A DNA stretch of 64,000 nucleotides, from the NCBI RefSeq assembly GCF_900176205.1, contig NZ_LT859959.1:4547001-4611000 (forward strand). The letters run 5' to 3'. Source of the stretch: Bradyrhizobium sp. ORS 285. Lineage in GTDB: Bacteria; Pseudomonadota; Alphaproteobacteria; Rhizobiales; Xanthobacteraceae. This document shows, piece after piece, positions 55,760-63,425 of the stretch; position 1 is the first letter of the stretch, and each line of letters starts with the position of its first letter. The position numbers were made by a program, and so were the translations under genes. A model generated the notes under the pieces. It ran no database searches. It saw only the letters and a program-made list of their open reading frames with translations, and had not been told where the DNA came from.

Positions 55760-56722
55760 ATGTTGAACCGCCGCAGCCTGCTGCTGGCCTCGCTCGCCGC
55801 CGGAGTGACGATGACCACGACAGCCCGCGCAAAACCCTCGCAGCCCGCCACGCCGGTCGATTTCGAGGTGCCGGCCGACGCCTGCGACTGCCACACCCAC
55901 ATTCACGGCGATCCCGAAAAGTTTCCGTTCGCCGTCAGCCGCGTCTACACGCCCGAGCCGGCCCTGCCGGAAGAGATGGCCGCCCTGCACAAGGCGCTGC
56001 ACATCCAGCGCGTGGTGATCGTGACGCCGAGCGTCTACGGCACCGACAATTCCGCGACGCTCTACGGCATGAAGGCCAGGGGCAACGATGCCCGCGGCGT
56101 CGCCGTCATCGACGACAAGACCACCGAGGCGCAGCTCGATCAGATGAATGCCGACGGCTTCCGCGGCATCCGCCTCAATCTCGCGACCGGCGGCATCAAC
56201 GATCCCACTATCGGCCGCGCTCGCTTTCAGGCCGCGGTCGAGCAGATGAAGGCGCGCGGCTGGCACGTCCAGCTCTACACCAACACGCCGATGATCGCGG
56301 CCATCAAGGACCTCGTGATGCAATCACCGGTGCCGGCCGTGTTCGACCATTTCGGCGGCGCGCAGGCCGAGCTCGGCCTCGAGCAGCCCGGCTTCTCCGA
56401 CCTCATCGAACTCGTCCGCAGCGGCAAGGCCTATGTGAAAATCTCGGGCGCCTACCGCGCCTCGACGAAGGGTCCTGACTACACCGATGTCATCCCGTTT
56501 GCGAAAGCGCTCATCGCCGCCAACCCCGACCGCATCGTCTGGGGCACCGACTGGCCGCACCCGGATTCCTCGCCGCATCCGGAGCTGAAGGTGACGGATG
56601 TCAGGCCGTTCTATCAAATCGACGACGGCCGCCTGATGAACCAGCTCCCGGTGTGGGCGCCGGATGAAGCGATCAGGAAGAAGATCCTGGTCGACAACCC
56701 GGCAAGGCTTTACGGGTTTTGA
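55760..56722 (+). CDS. Tat-exported amidohydrolase (COG3618-like)
   Basis: 320 residues. Twin-arginine signal NRRSLLLASLAAGVTMTTTARA. TIM-barrel metal hydrolase: metal-binding HxH in CDCHTHIHGD, ISGAYRAST, and late DRIVWGTDWPHPDSSPHP with the catalytic Asp. It is of the amidohydrolase-2 type, acting on lactones or aromatic/dicarboxylic cyclic compounds; export by Tat is unusual for this group, whose members are mostly cytosolic. Substrate unknown. Monocistronic. Confidence 0.85.
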   Translation: MLNRRSLLLASLAAGVTMTTTARAKPSQPATPVDFEVPADACDCHTHIHGDPEKFPFAVSRVYTPEPALPEEMAALHKALHIQRVVIVTPSVYGTDNSATLYGMKARGNDARGVAVIDDKTTEAQLDQMNADGFRGIRLNLATGGINDPTIGRARFQAAVEQMKARGWHVQLYTNTPMIAAIKDLVMQSPVPAVFDHFGGAQAELGLEQPGFSDLIELVRSGKAYVKISGAYRASTKGPDYTDVIPFAKALIAANPDRIVWGTDWPHPDSSPHPELKVTDVRPFYQIDDGRLMNQLPVWAPDEAIRKKILVDNPARLYGF

Positions 56723-56749
56723 GAGGCGGTCCATCCACGAGCACAGCCG

Positions 56750-56830
56750 GTAGGGCGGGTTAGCGCAGCGTAACCCGCCGCAACACCTCTTCGGCATCAC
56801 GGCGGATTACGCTGCGCTAATCCGCCCTAC
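56750..56830. repeat. 81-bp palindromic element, 'gtagggcgg' family
   Basis: gtagggcgggttagcgcagc and the rest of the arm to 56780 mirrors 56800-56830 (cggcggattacgctgcgcta...). Outer arms differ by one or two bases. It lies between the convergent amidohydrolase and AI-2E genes; its right end overlaps the last codons of the latter and provides its TAG stop. Confidence 0.85.
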
Positions 56831-57930
56831 TCGCTACTTGCCACGTCAGCCACCGCGCGATTCTCGCTGCGCACCGTCGTGAACATGTCCCAGATCGCGA
56901 TGAACATCGCCGCGATGACAGGGCCGATGATGAAACCGTTCAACCCGAACACCTCGATGCCGCCCAGGGTCGAGAGCAGCACCACGTAGTCCGGCATCTT
57001 CGTGTCCTGTCCGACCAGGATCGGGCGCAGCAGATTGTCGACGAGACCGATGACGAGCGCACCATAGGCCATCAGGATCACGCCGCGCCAGATCGACCCG
57101 GTGGCCAAGAGATACAGCGCGACCGGAAACCACACGATGCCCGCGCCCACCGCGGGGAGCAGCGACATGAACGCCATCACCACCGCCCACAGCAGCGGCG
57201 CGGTGATGCCGAGAAACCAGAAGATCAGCCCGCCGAGCGCGCCCTGCGCTAGCGCGACCACCAGATTGCCCTTCACCGTTGCACGGATGACGATGATGAA
57301 CTTTGAAAGTAGCGCATCGCGTTGCTCGTCGCGCAAAGGGATGGCGTCCGCGATGCGTCGCGACAACGTCTCCTCGTCGCGCAGCAGGAAGAACAGCAGA
57401 TAGAGCATCAGGAAGAGGCTGACGAAGAACTCGAACGTGCCCTGCCCGATGTTCAGCGCCTGGCCCGCAATGACCTGACTGCCTCGCAGCAGCAGTGCGG
57501 ACAGCCGGTCCTTGAGACCCGCGAAGCTGCCGAGCCCGGACCGATTCAGCAGGTCGACGATCCAGGCGGGCAGCGCATCCAGCATCTTCTGGAAATACTG
57601 CGTGACGTCCAGCTGGCCGCCCTGCACCTGCCCGTACACACCTGCCGCCTGCTGCGCCAGCGCCGTGCCGATCAGCGACAACGGAAGAATAACGATCAGG
57701 ATCACGAGCAGCACGACGATCGCCGCCGCCCCCCCATCTCGGCCGTTCATCAACTGTGACACCCGACGATGCAGCGGCGCGAACACGATCGCACCGACCA
57801 CGCCCCACAGCAGAGCACCATAGAACGGCAGCAGGATCCAGCCGAGCGCGAGCGTGATCACAGCGAGCAGGAACAGCAGAACTCGGTCTTCGAAACTGCG
57901 CATCTGAACTTTCCAGTCTGGCCGCGACAT
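56827..57930 (-). CDS. AI-2E family (PerM/UPF0118) membrane permease
   Basis: 367 residues, seven to eight transmembrane segments. Family features: LLPFYGALLWGVVGAIVFAPLHRRV near the N-terminus, the large extracytosolic loop (about 95-170), and the C-terminal conserved GVILMAYGALVIGLVDNLLRPILVGQDTKMPDYVVLLSTLGGIEVFGLNGFIIGPVI. Members export quorum-sensing autoinducer 2 or transport Na+/H+ and others; the substrate here is unknown. The TAG stop (56829-56827) is inside the flanking palindromic repeat. Monocistronic. Confidence 0.92.
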   Translation of the reverse strand: MSRPDWKVQMRSFEDRVLLFLLAVITLALGWILLPFYGALLWGVVGAIVFAPLHRRVSQLMNGRDGGAAAIVVLLVILIVILPLSLIGTALAQQAAGVYGQVQGGQLDVTQYFQKMLDALPAWIVDLLNRSGLGSFAGLKDRLSALLLRGSQVIAGQALNIGQGTFEFFVSLFLMLYLLFFLLRDEETLSRRIADAIPLRDEQRDALLSKFIIVIRATVKGNLVVALAQGALGGLIFWFLGITAPLLWAVVMAFMSLLPAVGAGIVWFPVALYLLATGSIWRGVILMAYGALVIGLVDNLLRPILVGQDTKMPDYVVLLSTLGGIEVFGLNGFIIGPVIAAMFIAIWDMFTTVRSENRAVADVASSE

Positions 57931-58113
57931 CCGGTCACACGCCTAGGTCTGAGGGACTCGTGCCGGACATCGCCGCATCCATCAGCCATCAACGCGCGAA
58001 CACGCCAATCGTGCTCCACTTCGGTTCGGGATCAAGCGACCCGATTTGCGACATACACGATCGTCGCGCAGCTCATATCACGCTCAGCATGAGGACACAC
58101 ACCGCCTCCCCAT
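57931..58113. other. start of the gene-free block before the repeats
   Basis: 183 bases upstream of the AI-2E gene; presumably its promoter region. Frames here are short and lack signals. It begins a stretch (57931-59219) with no supported gene and at least three repeat elements. Confidence 0.4.
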
Positions 58114-58268
58114 CGTCATTCCGGGGCGCGCGCAGCGCGAGCCCGGAATCCATAACCACGACTGTCTGAAGGGGACCGAGCTGCATGTGGCCTCGTCTCG
58201 CCCCACAACTGCTGTCCGTGAGTATGGATTCCGGGCTCAGCCGCTTGGGCGGCTGCCCCGGAATGACG
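58114..58268. repeat. palindromic element, 'cgtcattccggggc' family
   Basis: cgtcattccggggc (58114-58127) and gccccggaatgacg (58255-58268) are perfect arms; inner arms agcccggaatccat and atggattccgggct also pair. The same outer sequence (cgtcattcc/ggaatgacg) forms the small element at 28515-28573. Confidence 0.8.
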
Positions 58269-58429
58269 GCGGAGAGCGTGGCGACCTTTTGCGCCAAAAC
58301 ACAGATTTCGGCCACGCGATCAACCACAAAGCCCGTTTTAAGAGCCCTCGCGAAAAATAAATCACTTCCGAAAATCAGCAAATCATGTCTATAACTCCCG
58401 CGTTCCGGTCCGGATGAGGGGCGTACGCG

Positions 58430-58760
58430 TCGTCACGACACGTTGGGCCGGCAATGCGGTGGACGTGAGGGCATCGGCGCGCGTGATGTGCGGACGAGCG
58501 ATGTCCTGACGTACGTGAAGTCGCGTGGTCCTGGCCTCCCGGTGCTGAGGCCAAGGTGTGCGGAGGTCTGACGAGCTCCGCGGCCGACGGGGTCAACCAG
58601 CCGGTCCCCGAGGAGAGCGCGTATAAGCGTGAAGCCCATCGCGCAGGGAATGCCGGAACGTTCGGCTGACCTGTGGTGACTGCCGCCTGCTTTTTTCTTG
58701 CAGGCGGGCCATGGGTGCGGCCAGCGCCCGGCATTCCCTGCGCCCTCATCATCGACGAGG
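58430..58760. repeat. structured multi-copy-type element with 16-bp perfect stem
   Basis: gcgcagggaatgccgg (58641-58656) pairs perfectly with ccggcattccctgcgc (58728-58743). Inside, ccgcctgc/gcaggcgg (58683-58690/58700-58707) forms a hairpin with a T-rich loop. The 58430-58640 arm region has further local complementarity. Its minus-strand translation resembles many short 'hypothetical proteins' (VTTGQPNVPAFPARW-like) annotated across Bradyrhizobium, so the element is probably a repeated structured DNA/RNA unit rather than a gene. Confidence 0.6.
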
Positions 58761-58920
58761 GCCCGCCATCCGGATCAACTCGGGCGCCCAGCGCCGCGGG
58801 ATCGAGAGCGCGCGCCGGCTGTTTGACGAGTCGTCGTACGAAGGAGTCTCGCAGTTGCCGCTCCACACTTGCCGAGGCAAACGATGTCCGATGATGAGAT
58901 CGCTCGCGCAGCAATCTCAT

Positions 58921-59073
58921 CCACCCTCCCCTGGAGGGGGAGGGTCGATCGCACGCGAAGCGGGCGAGCGGGGTGGGGTGAGCCACACAAAGACCGCCCA
59001 TGGGGCTCACCCCACCACGTCTCACATTCGCTCCGCTCATGTGAGACGACCCTCCCCCTCCAGGGGAGGGTGG
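58921..59073. repeat. palindromic element with perfect 27-bp arms
   Basis: ccaccctcccctggaggggg and onward (58921-58947) is the exact reverse complement of 59047-59073. Inner arms (ggggtggggtgagcc near 58969 and ggctcaccccacc near 59001) pair as well. It lies 140 bases upstream of the AmiC-like gene. Confidence 0.85.
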
Positions 59074-59219
59074 CAGCGGTTCCGCAGCGAAGCGTGAGCA
59101 GAGGGTGTACGAGTTCGGATTCCGACATCGCCCTGCCCCGTTGCCAACCGCTCGCCGAGTGGCAATAAACAGCGCTTTCCGAGCCGGCCGCGCCGGCCCG
59201 TCGACCTGGAGGCATGATG

Positions 59220-60395
59220 ATGACGACGAGACCGGCCGCAAAATCATCCGACAAGGATGTCTGGCGCGTCGGCGTGCTGTTCTCGCGCAGCGGCCTGATG
59301 CAGGTCACGGAGTCCGAGCACTTCTTCGGCACCGCGCTCGCAATCCAGGAAATCAACACCGAAGGCGGCGTGCTCGGCCGTGAGATCGAGGTCATCGCCT
59401 ATGATCCGGGGTCGCAGCCCGAAACCTTCCGCAAGCTCGCCGATCGCCTGCTGACCGAGGATGGCGCCTCCGTGATCTTCGGCTGCTCGACCTCGGCGGA
59501 GCGCAAGGCCGTGCTGCCCGCGATCGAGCGCCGCAACGGTCTGCTGTGGTATCCCTCGCTCTACGAAGGTTTCGAATATTCGCCTAACGTGATCTACACC
59601 GGGCCGGCGCCGAACCAGAATGCGTTCCAGCTCGCCGAATATATCGTGCGCAAGCATGGCCCGCGCGTCTATCTGATCGGCTCCGACTACATCTATCCGC
59701 GCGAATCCAACCGCATCATGCGCGACCTCGTCGAGTCCTATGCCGGCCGCGTCGTCGGCGAGCAGTATGTGACGATGGAAGCCACCGATGCCGAGCTGAC
59801 CCGCGGCCTCGATGCGATCAGGGACGCGGCGCCCGACGTCGTGTTCTCGACCATCGTCGGCCGCACCGCGCAGCGCTTTTATCGCATGTATGCGCAGGCT
59901 GGCTTCGATCCGAAGCGGCTGCCGATCGCGAGCCTCACCATGGCCGAGGGCGAGGTGCGCGCCATCGGCGCCGAATATTGCGCGGGCCATCTCACGGCCG
60001 CGAGCTATTTCGGCACGCTGGCGCGCGACAGCAACGACCGCTTCAAGGCGGCGTTCGCGGCCACCTTCGGCGCCGACACGCCGGTCAGCATGTGGAGCGC
60101 CTCGGCCTATGCGCAGATCAAGCTGTTCGCGCGAGCACTCGAGCAGGCCGGCAGCCTCGATACGCAGAGGCTGGTGGAAGCCGCGCTCGGCCTGAGCCTC
60201 GAAGCGCCGGAGGGACCGATCCGGATCGATCCCGACAACAACCACGTCTGGACCACGCCGCGCATCGGCCGCGTCCGCGCCGACGGCCAGTTCGACATCG
60301 TGTGGGAGAGCAAGAGTCCGATCAAGCCCGATCCGTATCTGTCGGTGTCGCCGATCGGCGGCCGCTGGCTGAGCGAAGAGGCGCTGTCAGCATGA
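59220..60395 (+). CDS. AmiC-like cytosolic amide-sensing periplasmic-binding-fold protein
   Basis: 391 residues from ATG 59220, the third of three consecutive ATGs, chosen because ggagg (59208-59212) then lies seven bases upstream. A type I periplasmic-binding fold related to LivK/UrtA (FGTALAIQEINTEGGVLGREIEVIAYDPGSQPETFRKLADRL, IGSDYIYPRESNRIMRDLV, VSMWSASAYAQIKLFARAL) but with no signal peptide, as in AmiC of Pseudomonas aeruginosa. AmiC holds AmiR inactive and releases it on binding amides. Its stop overlaps the ATG of the AmiR-like gene. Confidence 0.88.
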   Translation: MTTRPAAKSSDKDVWRVGVLFSRSGLMQVTESEHFFGTALAIQEINTEGGVLGREIEVIAYDPGSQPETFRKLADRLLTEDGASVIFGCSTSAERKAVLPAIERRNGLLWYPSLYEGFEYSPNVIYTGPAPNQNAFQLAEYIVRKHGPRVYLIGSDYIYPRESNRIMRDLVESYAGRVVGEQYVTMEATDAELTRGLDAIRDAAPDVVFSTIVGRTAQRFYRMYAQAGFDPKRLPIASLTMAEGEVRAIGAEYCAGHLTAASYFGTLARDSNDRFKAAFAATFGADTPVSMWSASAYAQIKLFARALEQAGSLDTQRLVEAALGLSLEAPEGPIRIDPDNNHVWTTPRIGRVRADGQFDIVWESKSPIKPDPYLSVSPIGGRWLSEEALSA

Positions 60396-61033
60396 GGCCG
60401 GATGACCGCATGAAGCCCGGCGTGCGCCGCCTCATCGAGGAGCTGCGCGGCGCCCGCGTGCTGGTGATCCATCCGCGCGACGCCGAGGGCGACGCGCTGA
60501 TCGACCAGCTCAAGCGCATCGGCTGCAACGTCCGCGGCGTCTGGCCGCCGCCGGCCGCGATCCCGCACGATATCGACACGGTGTTCCAGCTGATCGAGAC
60601 CTCCGACGAGATGATCTTTCCGGAAGGGACCACCGAGCATCCGCTCACTTTCATCGCCATCGTCGACTACGAGAATCCGACGATCCTGAAGCGCCTGCTC
60701 GACAGCAATGCGCATGGCGTCGTCAACAAGCCGATCCGCTCGTTCGGTATTCTATCCTCACTGGTGCTGGCGCGCTCGCTGCGCGGCTATACGCGCCGGC
60801 TCGAAGGCAAGGTGCAGAAGCTGGAGGAGACGTTGAAGGCGCGGCGCGACGTCGACAAGGCGGTGAAGATCCTGATGGGGTTGAAGCAGGTCGGCGAGGT
60901 CGAGGCCTATGAGCTGATCCGCGCCCAGGCGACGCAGAAGCGGGTCGCGATGGCCGACATCGCGATCTCGATCATCAATGCACAGGAGACATTGGGTGGA
61001 TTGGGGGTGCTGGATGCGCCGGTGTCCCGCTAG
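60392..61033 (+). CDS. AmiR-like ANTAR-domain transcription antiterminator
   Basis: 213 residues, ATG overlapping the AmiC-like stop (ATGA). N-terminal degenerate receiver-like domain (about 18-125; LRGARVLVIHPRDAEGDALIDQLKRIGCNVRGVWPP lacks the acidic-pair pattern of a phosphorylated receiver), a coiled coil (about 130-155, RRLEGKVQKLEETLKARRDVDKAVKILM), and a C-terminal ANTAR three-helix domain (VGEVEAYELIRAQATQKRVAMADIAISIINAQ). ANTAR proteins bind hairpins in nascent RNA and suppress a following terminator. A terminator sits in the leader just downstream (61187-61230), so this is its expected target. Confidence 0.9.
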   Translation: MRPDDRMKPGVRRLIEELRGARVLVIHPRDAEGDALIDQLKRIGCNVRGVWPPPAAIPHDIDTVFQLIETSDEMIFPEGTTEHPLTFIAIVDYENPTILKRLLDSNAHGVVNKPIRSFGILSSLVLARSLRGYTRRLEGKVQKLEETLKARRDVDKAVKILMGLKQVGEVEAYELIRAQATQKRVAMADIAISIINAQETLGGLGVLDAPVSR

Positions 61034-61092
61034 ACGCCTGCCGCGCCCACGGGTTGGGCAGCGACGGCCTCAAATTTTTGCAAGCGACGGCG

Positions 61093-61121
61093 TTGACTTC
61101 GCTTCGCGCATTTGAGTTACT
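61093..61121 (+). promoter_or_regulatory. candidate promoter of the nitrilase/transport transcript
   Basis: ttgact (61093-61098), 17-base spacer, gttact (61116-61121). The start would fall around 61128, just ahead of the leader hairpins. Confidence 0.45.
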
Positions 61122-61132
61122 TAGGGGTAGTT

Positions 61133-61170
61133 GCGGACATCGCATGTCCGCCAATGGCCGGTCGGCCATT
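61133..61170 (+). promoter_or_regulatory. tandem leader hairpins, candidate ANTAR RNA target
   Basis: Hairpin 1: gcggacat-cgc-atgtccgc (61133-61151). Hairpin 2: aatggc-cggtcg-gccatt (61153-61170). Two adjacent hairpins 15 bases before a terminator is the layout of ANTAR-controlled leaders. The hexaloop consensus (A at 1, G at 4) is met only loosely. Confidence 0.5.
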
Positions 61171-61186
61171 TCACATCAGGCTATGC

Positions 61187-61230
61187 AGCCCTCGTATTGC
61201 GCCGCAAGGCGCAGTCGGGGGCTTTTTGTT
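61187..61230 (+). terminator. leader intrinsic terminator before the nitrilase gene (attenuator)
   Basis: agccctcg...tgcgcc-GCAA-ggcgca...cgggggct makes an interrupted 14-bp stem with a GCAA tetraloop, followed by ttttt. It lies between the promoter and the hydrolase start codon (61272), so it should stop transcription unless antiterminated by the AmiR-like protein encoded just upstream. Confidence 0.75.
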
Positions 61231-61271
61231 TGGCGCGCGCGAACCTCGCGAACGCAACGGAGACTCGTGCC

Positions 61272-62147
61272 TTGACGACGGATGACGACAGCAAACTGCG
61301 GATCGCCTGCATCCAGATGCAGCCGATGGTCGGCGAGTTGGAAACCAACCTCGCCCACAGCCTCGATCTGATCCAACAGGCGGTGGCGCAAGGCGCCAAG
61401 CTCGTGGTGCTCCCCGAGCTCGCCTCAAGCGGCTATGTGTTCAAATCCCGCGAGGAGGCCTTCGCCGCCTCGGAGACCATTCCCGGCGGCCCCGCCGTGA
61501 CCGCCTGGAGCGAGATCGCCGCCAGGCACGGCCTGCATCTCGTCGCCGGCATCTGCGAGCGCGAGGGCGACCGCCTCTACAACAGCGCGGTGCTGATCGG
61601 GCCGAAGGGCTACATCGGCACGTTCCGCAAGGTGCACCTGTGGAACGAGGAGAACCTGTATTTCGAGCCCGGCAATCTCGGCTTCCCCGTCTACCACACC
61701 GAGATCGGCCGCATCGGCATGGCGATCTGCTACGATGGCTGGTTCCCGGAGAGCTATCGTCTCAACGCGCTGCAGGGCGCCGACATCGTCTGCGTGCCGA
61801 CCAACTGGGTGCCGATCCCCGGCCAGGCGCCGGGACGCGAGGCCATGGCCAACATCCTGGCGATGGCGGCTGCCCATTCCAACTCGATCTTCATCGCCTG
61901 CGCCGACCGCGTCGGTGTCGAGCGCGGCCAACCCTTCGAGGGCCAGAGCCTGATCGTCAGCTACACCGGCTGGCCGGTCGCCGGCCCCGCGAGCCGCGAC
62001 AAGGAGGAGATCGTGATCGCCGATGTGGCGCTCGGCGAAGCCCGCCGCGCCCGCAACTGGAACGCCTTCAACCAAGTCCTGCGCGACCGCCGCTCCGACG
62101 TCTACGACGAGATGCTCGGCAGCGAGGTCAAGCGCGGCTGGTACTGA
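61272..62147 (+). CDS. nitrilase-superfamily carbon-nitrogen hydrolase
   Basis: 291 residues from TTG 61272, with ggag nine bases upstream; the frame is open to 61131 but that part is the terminator leader. Catalytic triad: E49 (LPELASSGYVF), K120 (FRKVHLWNEE), C153 (ICYDGWFPE). It hydrolyses nitriles or amides to acid plus ammonia; with an AmiC/AmiR pair and amide-type ABC transporter around it, an aliphatic amide or nitrile is the best guess. The ABC-transporter binding protein follows 42 bases later in the same unit. Confidence 0.88.
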   Translation: MTTDDDSKLRIACIQMQPMVGELETNLAHSLDLIQQAVAQGAKLVVLPELASSGYVFKSREEAFAASETIPGGPAVTAWSEIAARHGLHLVAGICEREGDRLYNSAVLIGPKGYIGTFRKVHLWNEENLYFEPGNLGFPVYHTEIGRIGMAICYDGWFPESYRLNALQGADIVCVPTNWVPIPGQAPGREAMANILAMAAAHSNSIFIACADRVGVERGQPFEGQSLIVSYTGWPVAGPASRDKEEIVIADVALGEARRARNWNAFNQVLRDRRSDVYDEMLGSEVKRGWY

Positions 62148-62189
62148 CAATTTCGCCTTTCTGTTTCGACCATTCACGGAGGACCATCG

Positions 62190-63350
62190 ATGACATCCCG
62201 TTTGCTCACCACCTCACTGGCGCTCGCCCTTGCGGCGACCGCACTTTCGTCAGCCTTTGCCGCCGATCCGATCAAGATCGGCGTTCCCGTCGGCCTGTCC
62301 GGCGCCAACTCCGTCGTCGCGCCCTCGGTGGTGCAATCGGCCGAACTCGCGGTTGAGGAGATCAACGCCAAGGGTGGCGTGCTCGGCCGCAAGCTGGAGC
62401 TCGAGGTCGCCGATGACGCCTCGGGTGCCGCCGGCGCGCAGAAGGCGTTCGACGCCCTGATCTTCCAGAAGAAGGTCAACGTGCTGATATCGATGGAGAC
62501 CAGCGCGGCGCGCAACGCCGGCCTGCCGATCGTCGCCCGCGGCAAGACGCCCTACATCTACACCTCGTTCTACGAGGGCAAGTCCTGCAGCCCCTATCTC
62601 TACGTCAACGCCTGGGTGCCGGACCAGCAGGTGCCGCCGATCGTCGACTACTTCAACAAGGAGAAGAAGGCGAAGAACTACTTCCTGATCGGCTCCGACT
62701 ACGCCTTCGGCCGCGGCATGCTCGCGTTCACGAAGATGTATATCGAGAAGACCGGTGGGAAGGTCGTCGGCGAGGAGTACCTGCCGATGGACGGCTCCGA
62801 CTGGACCTCGATCATCTCCAAGCTCAAGGCCTCCGGCGCCGACGCGCTGATCACTTCCACCGCGGGCGGCGCGCCGAACGTCACCCTGACCAAGCAGCTG
62901 CGGGCCGCCGGCGTGAACCTGCCCTACGGCAACCTCGCCGTCGACGAAGGCACCGCCAAGGGCATGGGCGCTGACGCGGCTGGCATCTATCTGTCCGCCT
63001 CGTACGTGACCGGCATCGATACGCCGGCCAACAAGACCTTCCTGGCCTCGATGGCCAAGAAGTTCGGCGGCGAACTGAAGACCCCGAACGATCTCTCGGT
63101 CCCGCAGTATGAGGCCGTCTACGCCTACAAGGCCGCGGTCGAGAAGGCTGGCAGCACAGACCAGGACAAGGTGCTCAAGGCGCTCGCCGAGGTCTCGGTC
63201 GATGGCCCGCGCGGCACGATCAAGATGGACAAGCAGCGCCACGCGCCGCTGACGATGTATCTCGGCCAGGTCCAGCCCGACGGCAGCGTCAAGGTGATCC
63301 AGAGCTTCAAGGACGTCGATCCCGGCGCGCAGTGCCCGGGCAAATCGTGA
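62190..63350 (+). CDS. ABC transporter substrate-binding protein, branched-chain amino-acid/amide type
   Basis: 386 residues with a signal peptide (1-24, cut after SSAFA). Type I binding fold: DPIKIGVPVGLSGANSVVAPSVVQSAELAVEEINAKGGVLGRKLELEVADD, PYIYTSFYEG, and WTSIISKLKASGADALITSTAGG. It is distant kin of the cytosolic AmiC-like sensor at 59220 (shared pattern EINxKGGVLGRxxE), so one may have arisen from the other. It should bind the amide, urea or amino-acid ligand in the periplasm for the permease encoded next. Confidence 0.93.
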   Translation: MTSRLLTTSLALALAATALSSAFAADPIKIGVPVGLSGANSVVAPSVVQSAELAVEEINAKGGVLGRKLELEVADDASGAAGAQKAFDALIFQKKVNVLISMETSAARNAGLPIVARGKTPYIYTSFYEGKSCSPYLYVNAWVPDQQVPPIVDYFNKEKKAKNYFLIGSDYAFGRGMLAFTKMYIEKTGGKVVGEEYLPMDGSDWTSIISKLKASGADALITSTAGGAPNVTLTKQLRAAGVNLPYGNLAVDEGTAKGMGADAAGIYLSASYVTGIDTPANKTFLASMAKKFGGELKTPNDLSVPQYEAVYAYKAAVEKAGSTDQDKVLKALAEVSVDGPRGTIKMDKQRHAPLTMYLGQVQPDGSVKVIQSFKDVDPGAQCPGKS

Positions 63351-63425
63351 AACAGCACGCCTGATCGCGTATGATCCCGCGGGGCGGACGACAGCCCGCC
63401 CCGCTTCTCTCAAGTGGAAGTGACC

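Noticed and set aside
58375..59247. 290-residue minus-strand frame in the repeat block
   Set aside because: Crosses two repeat elements; low-complexity PSPGGGGS/PSRGGW segments are translations of palindromic arms.
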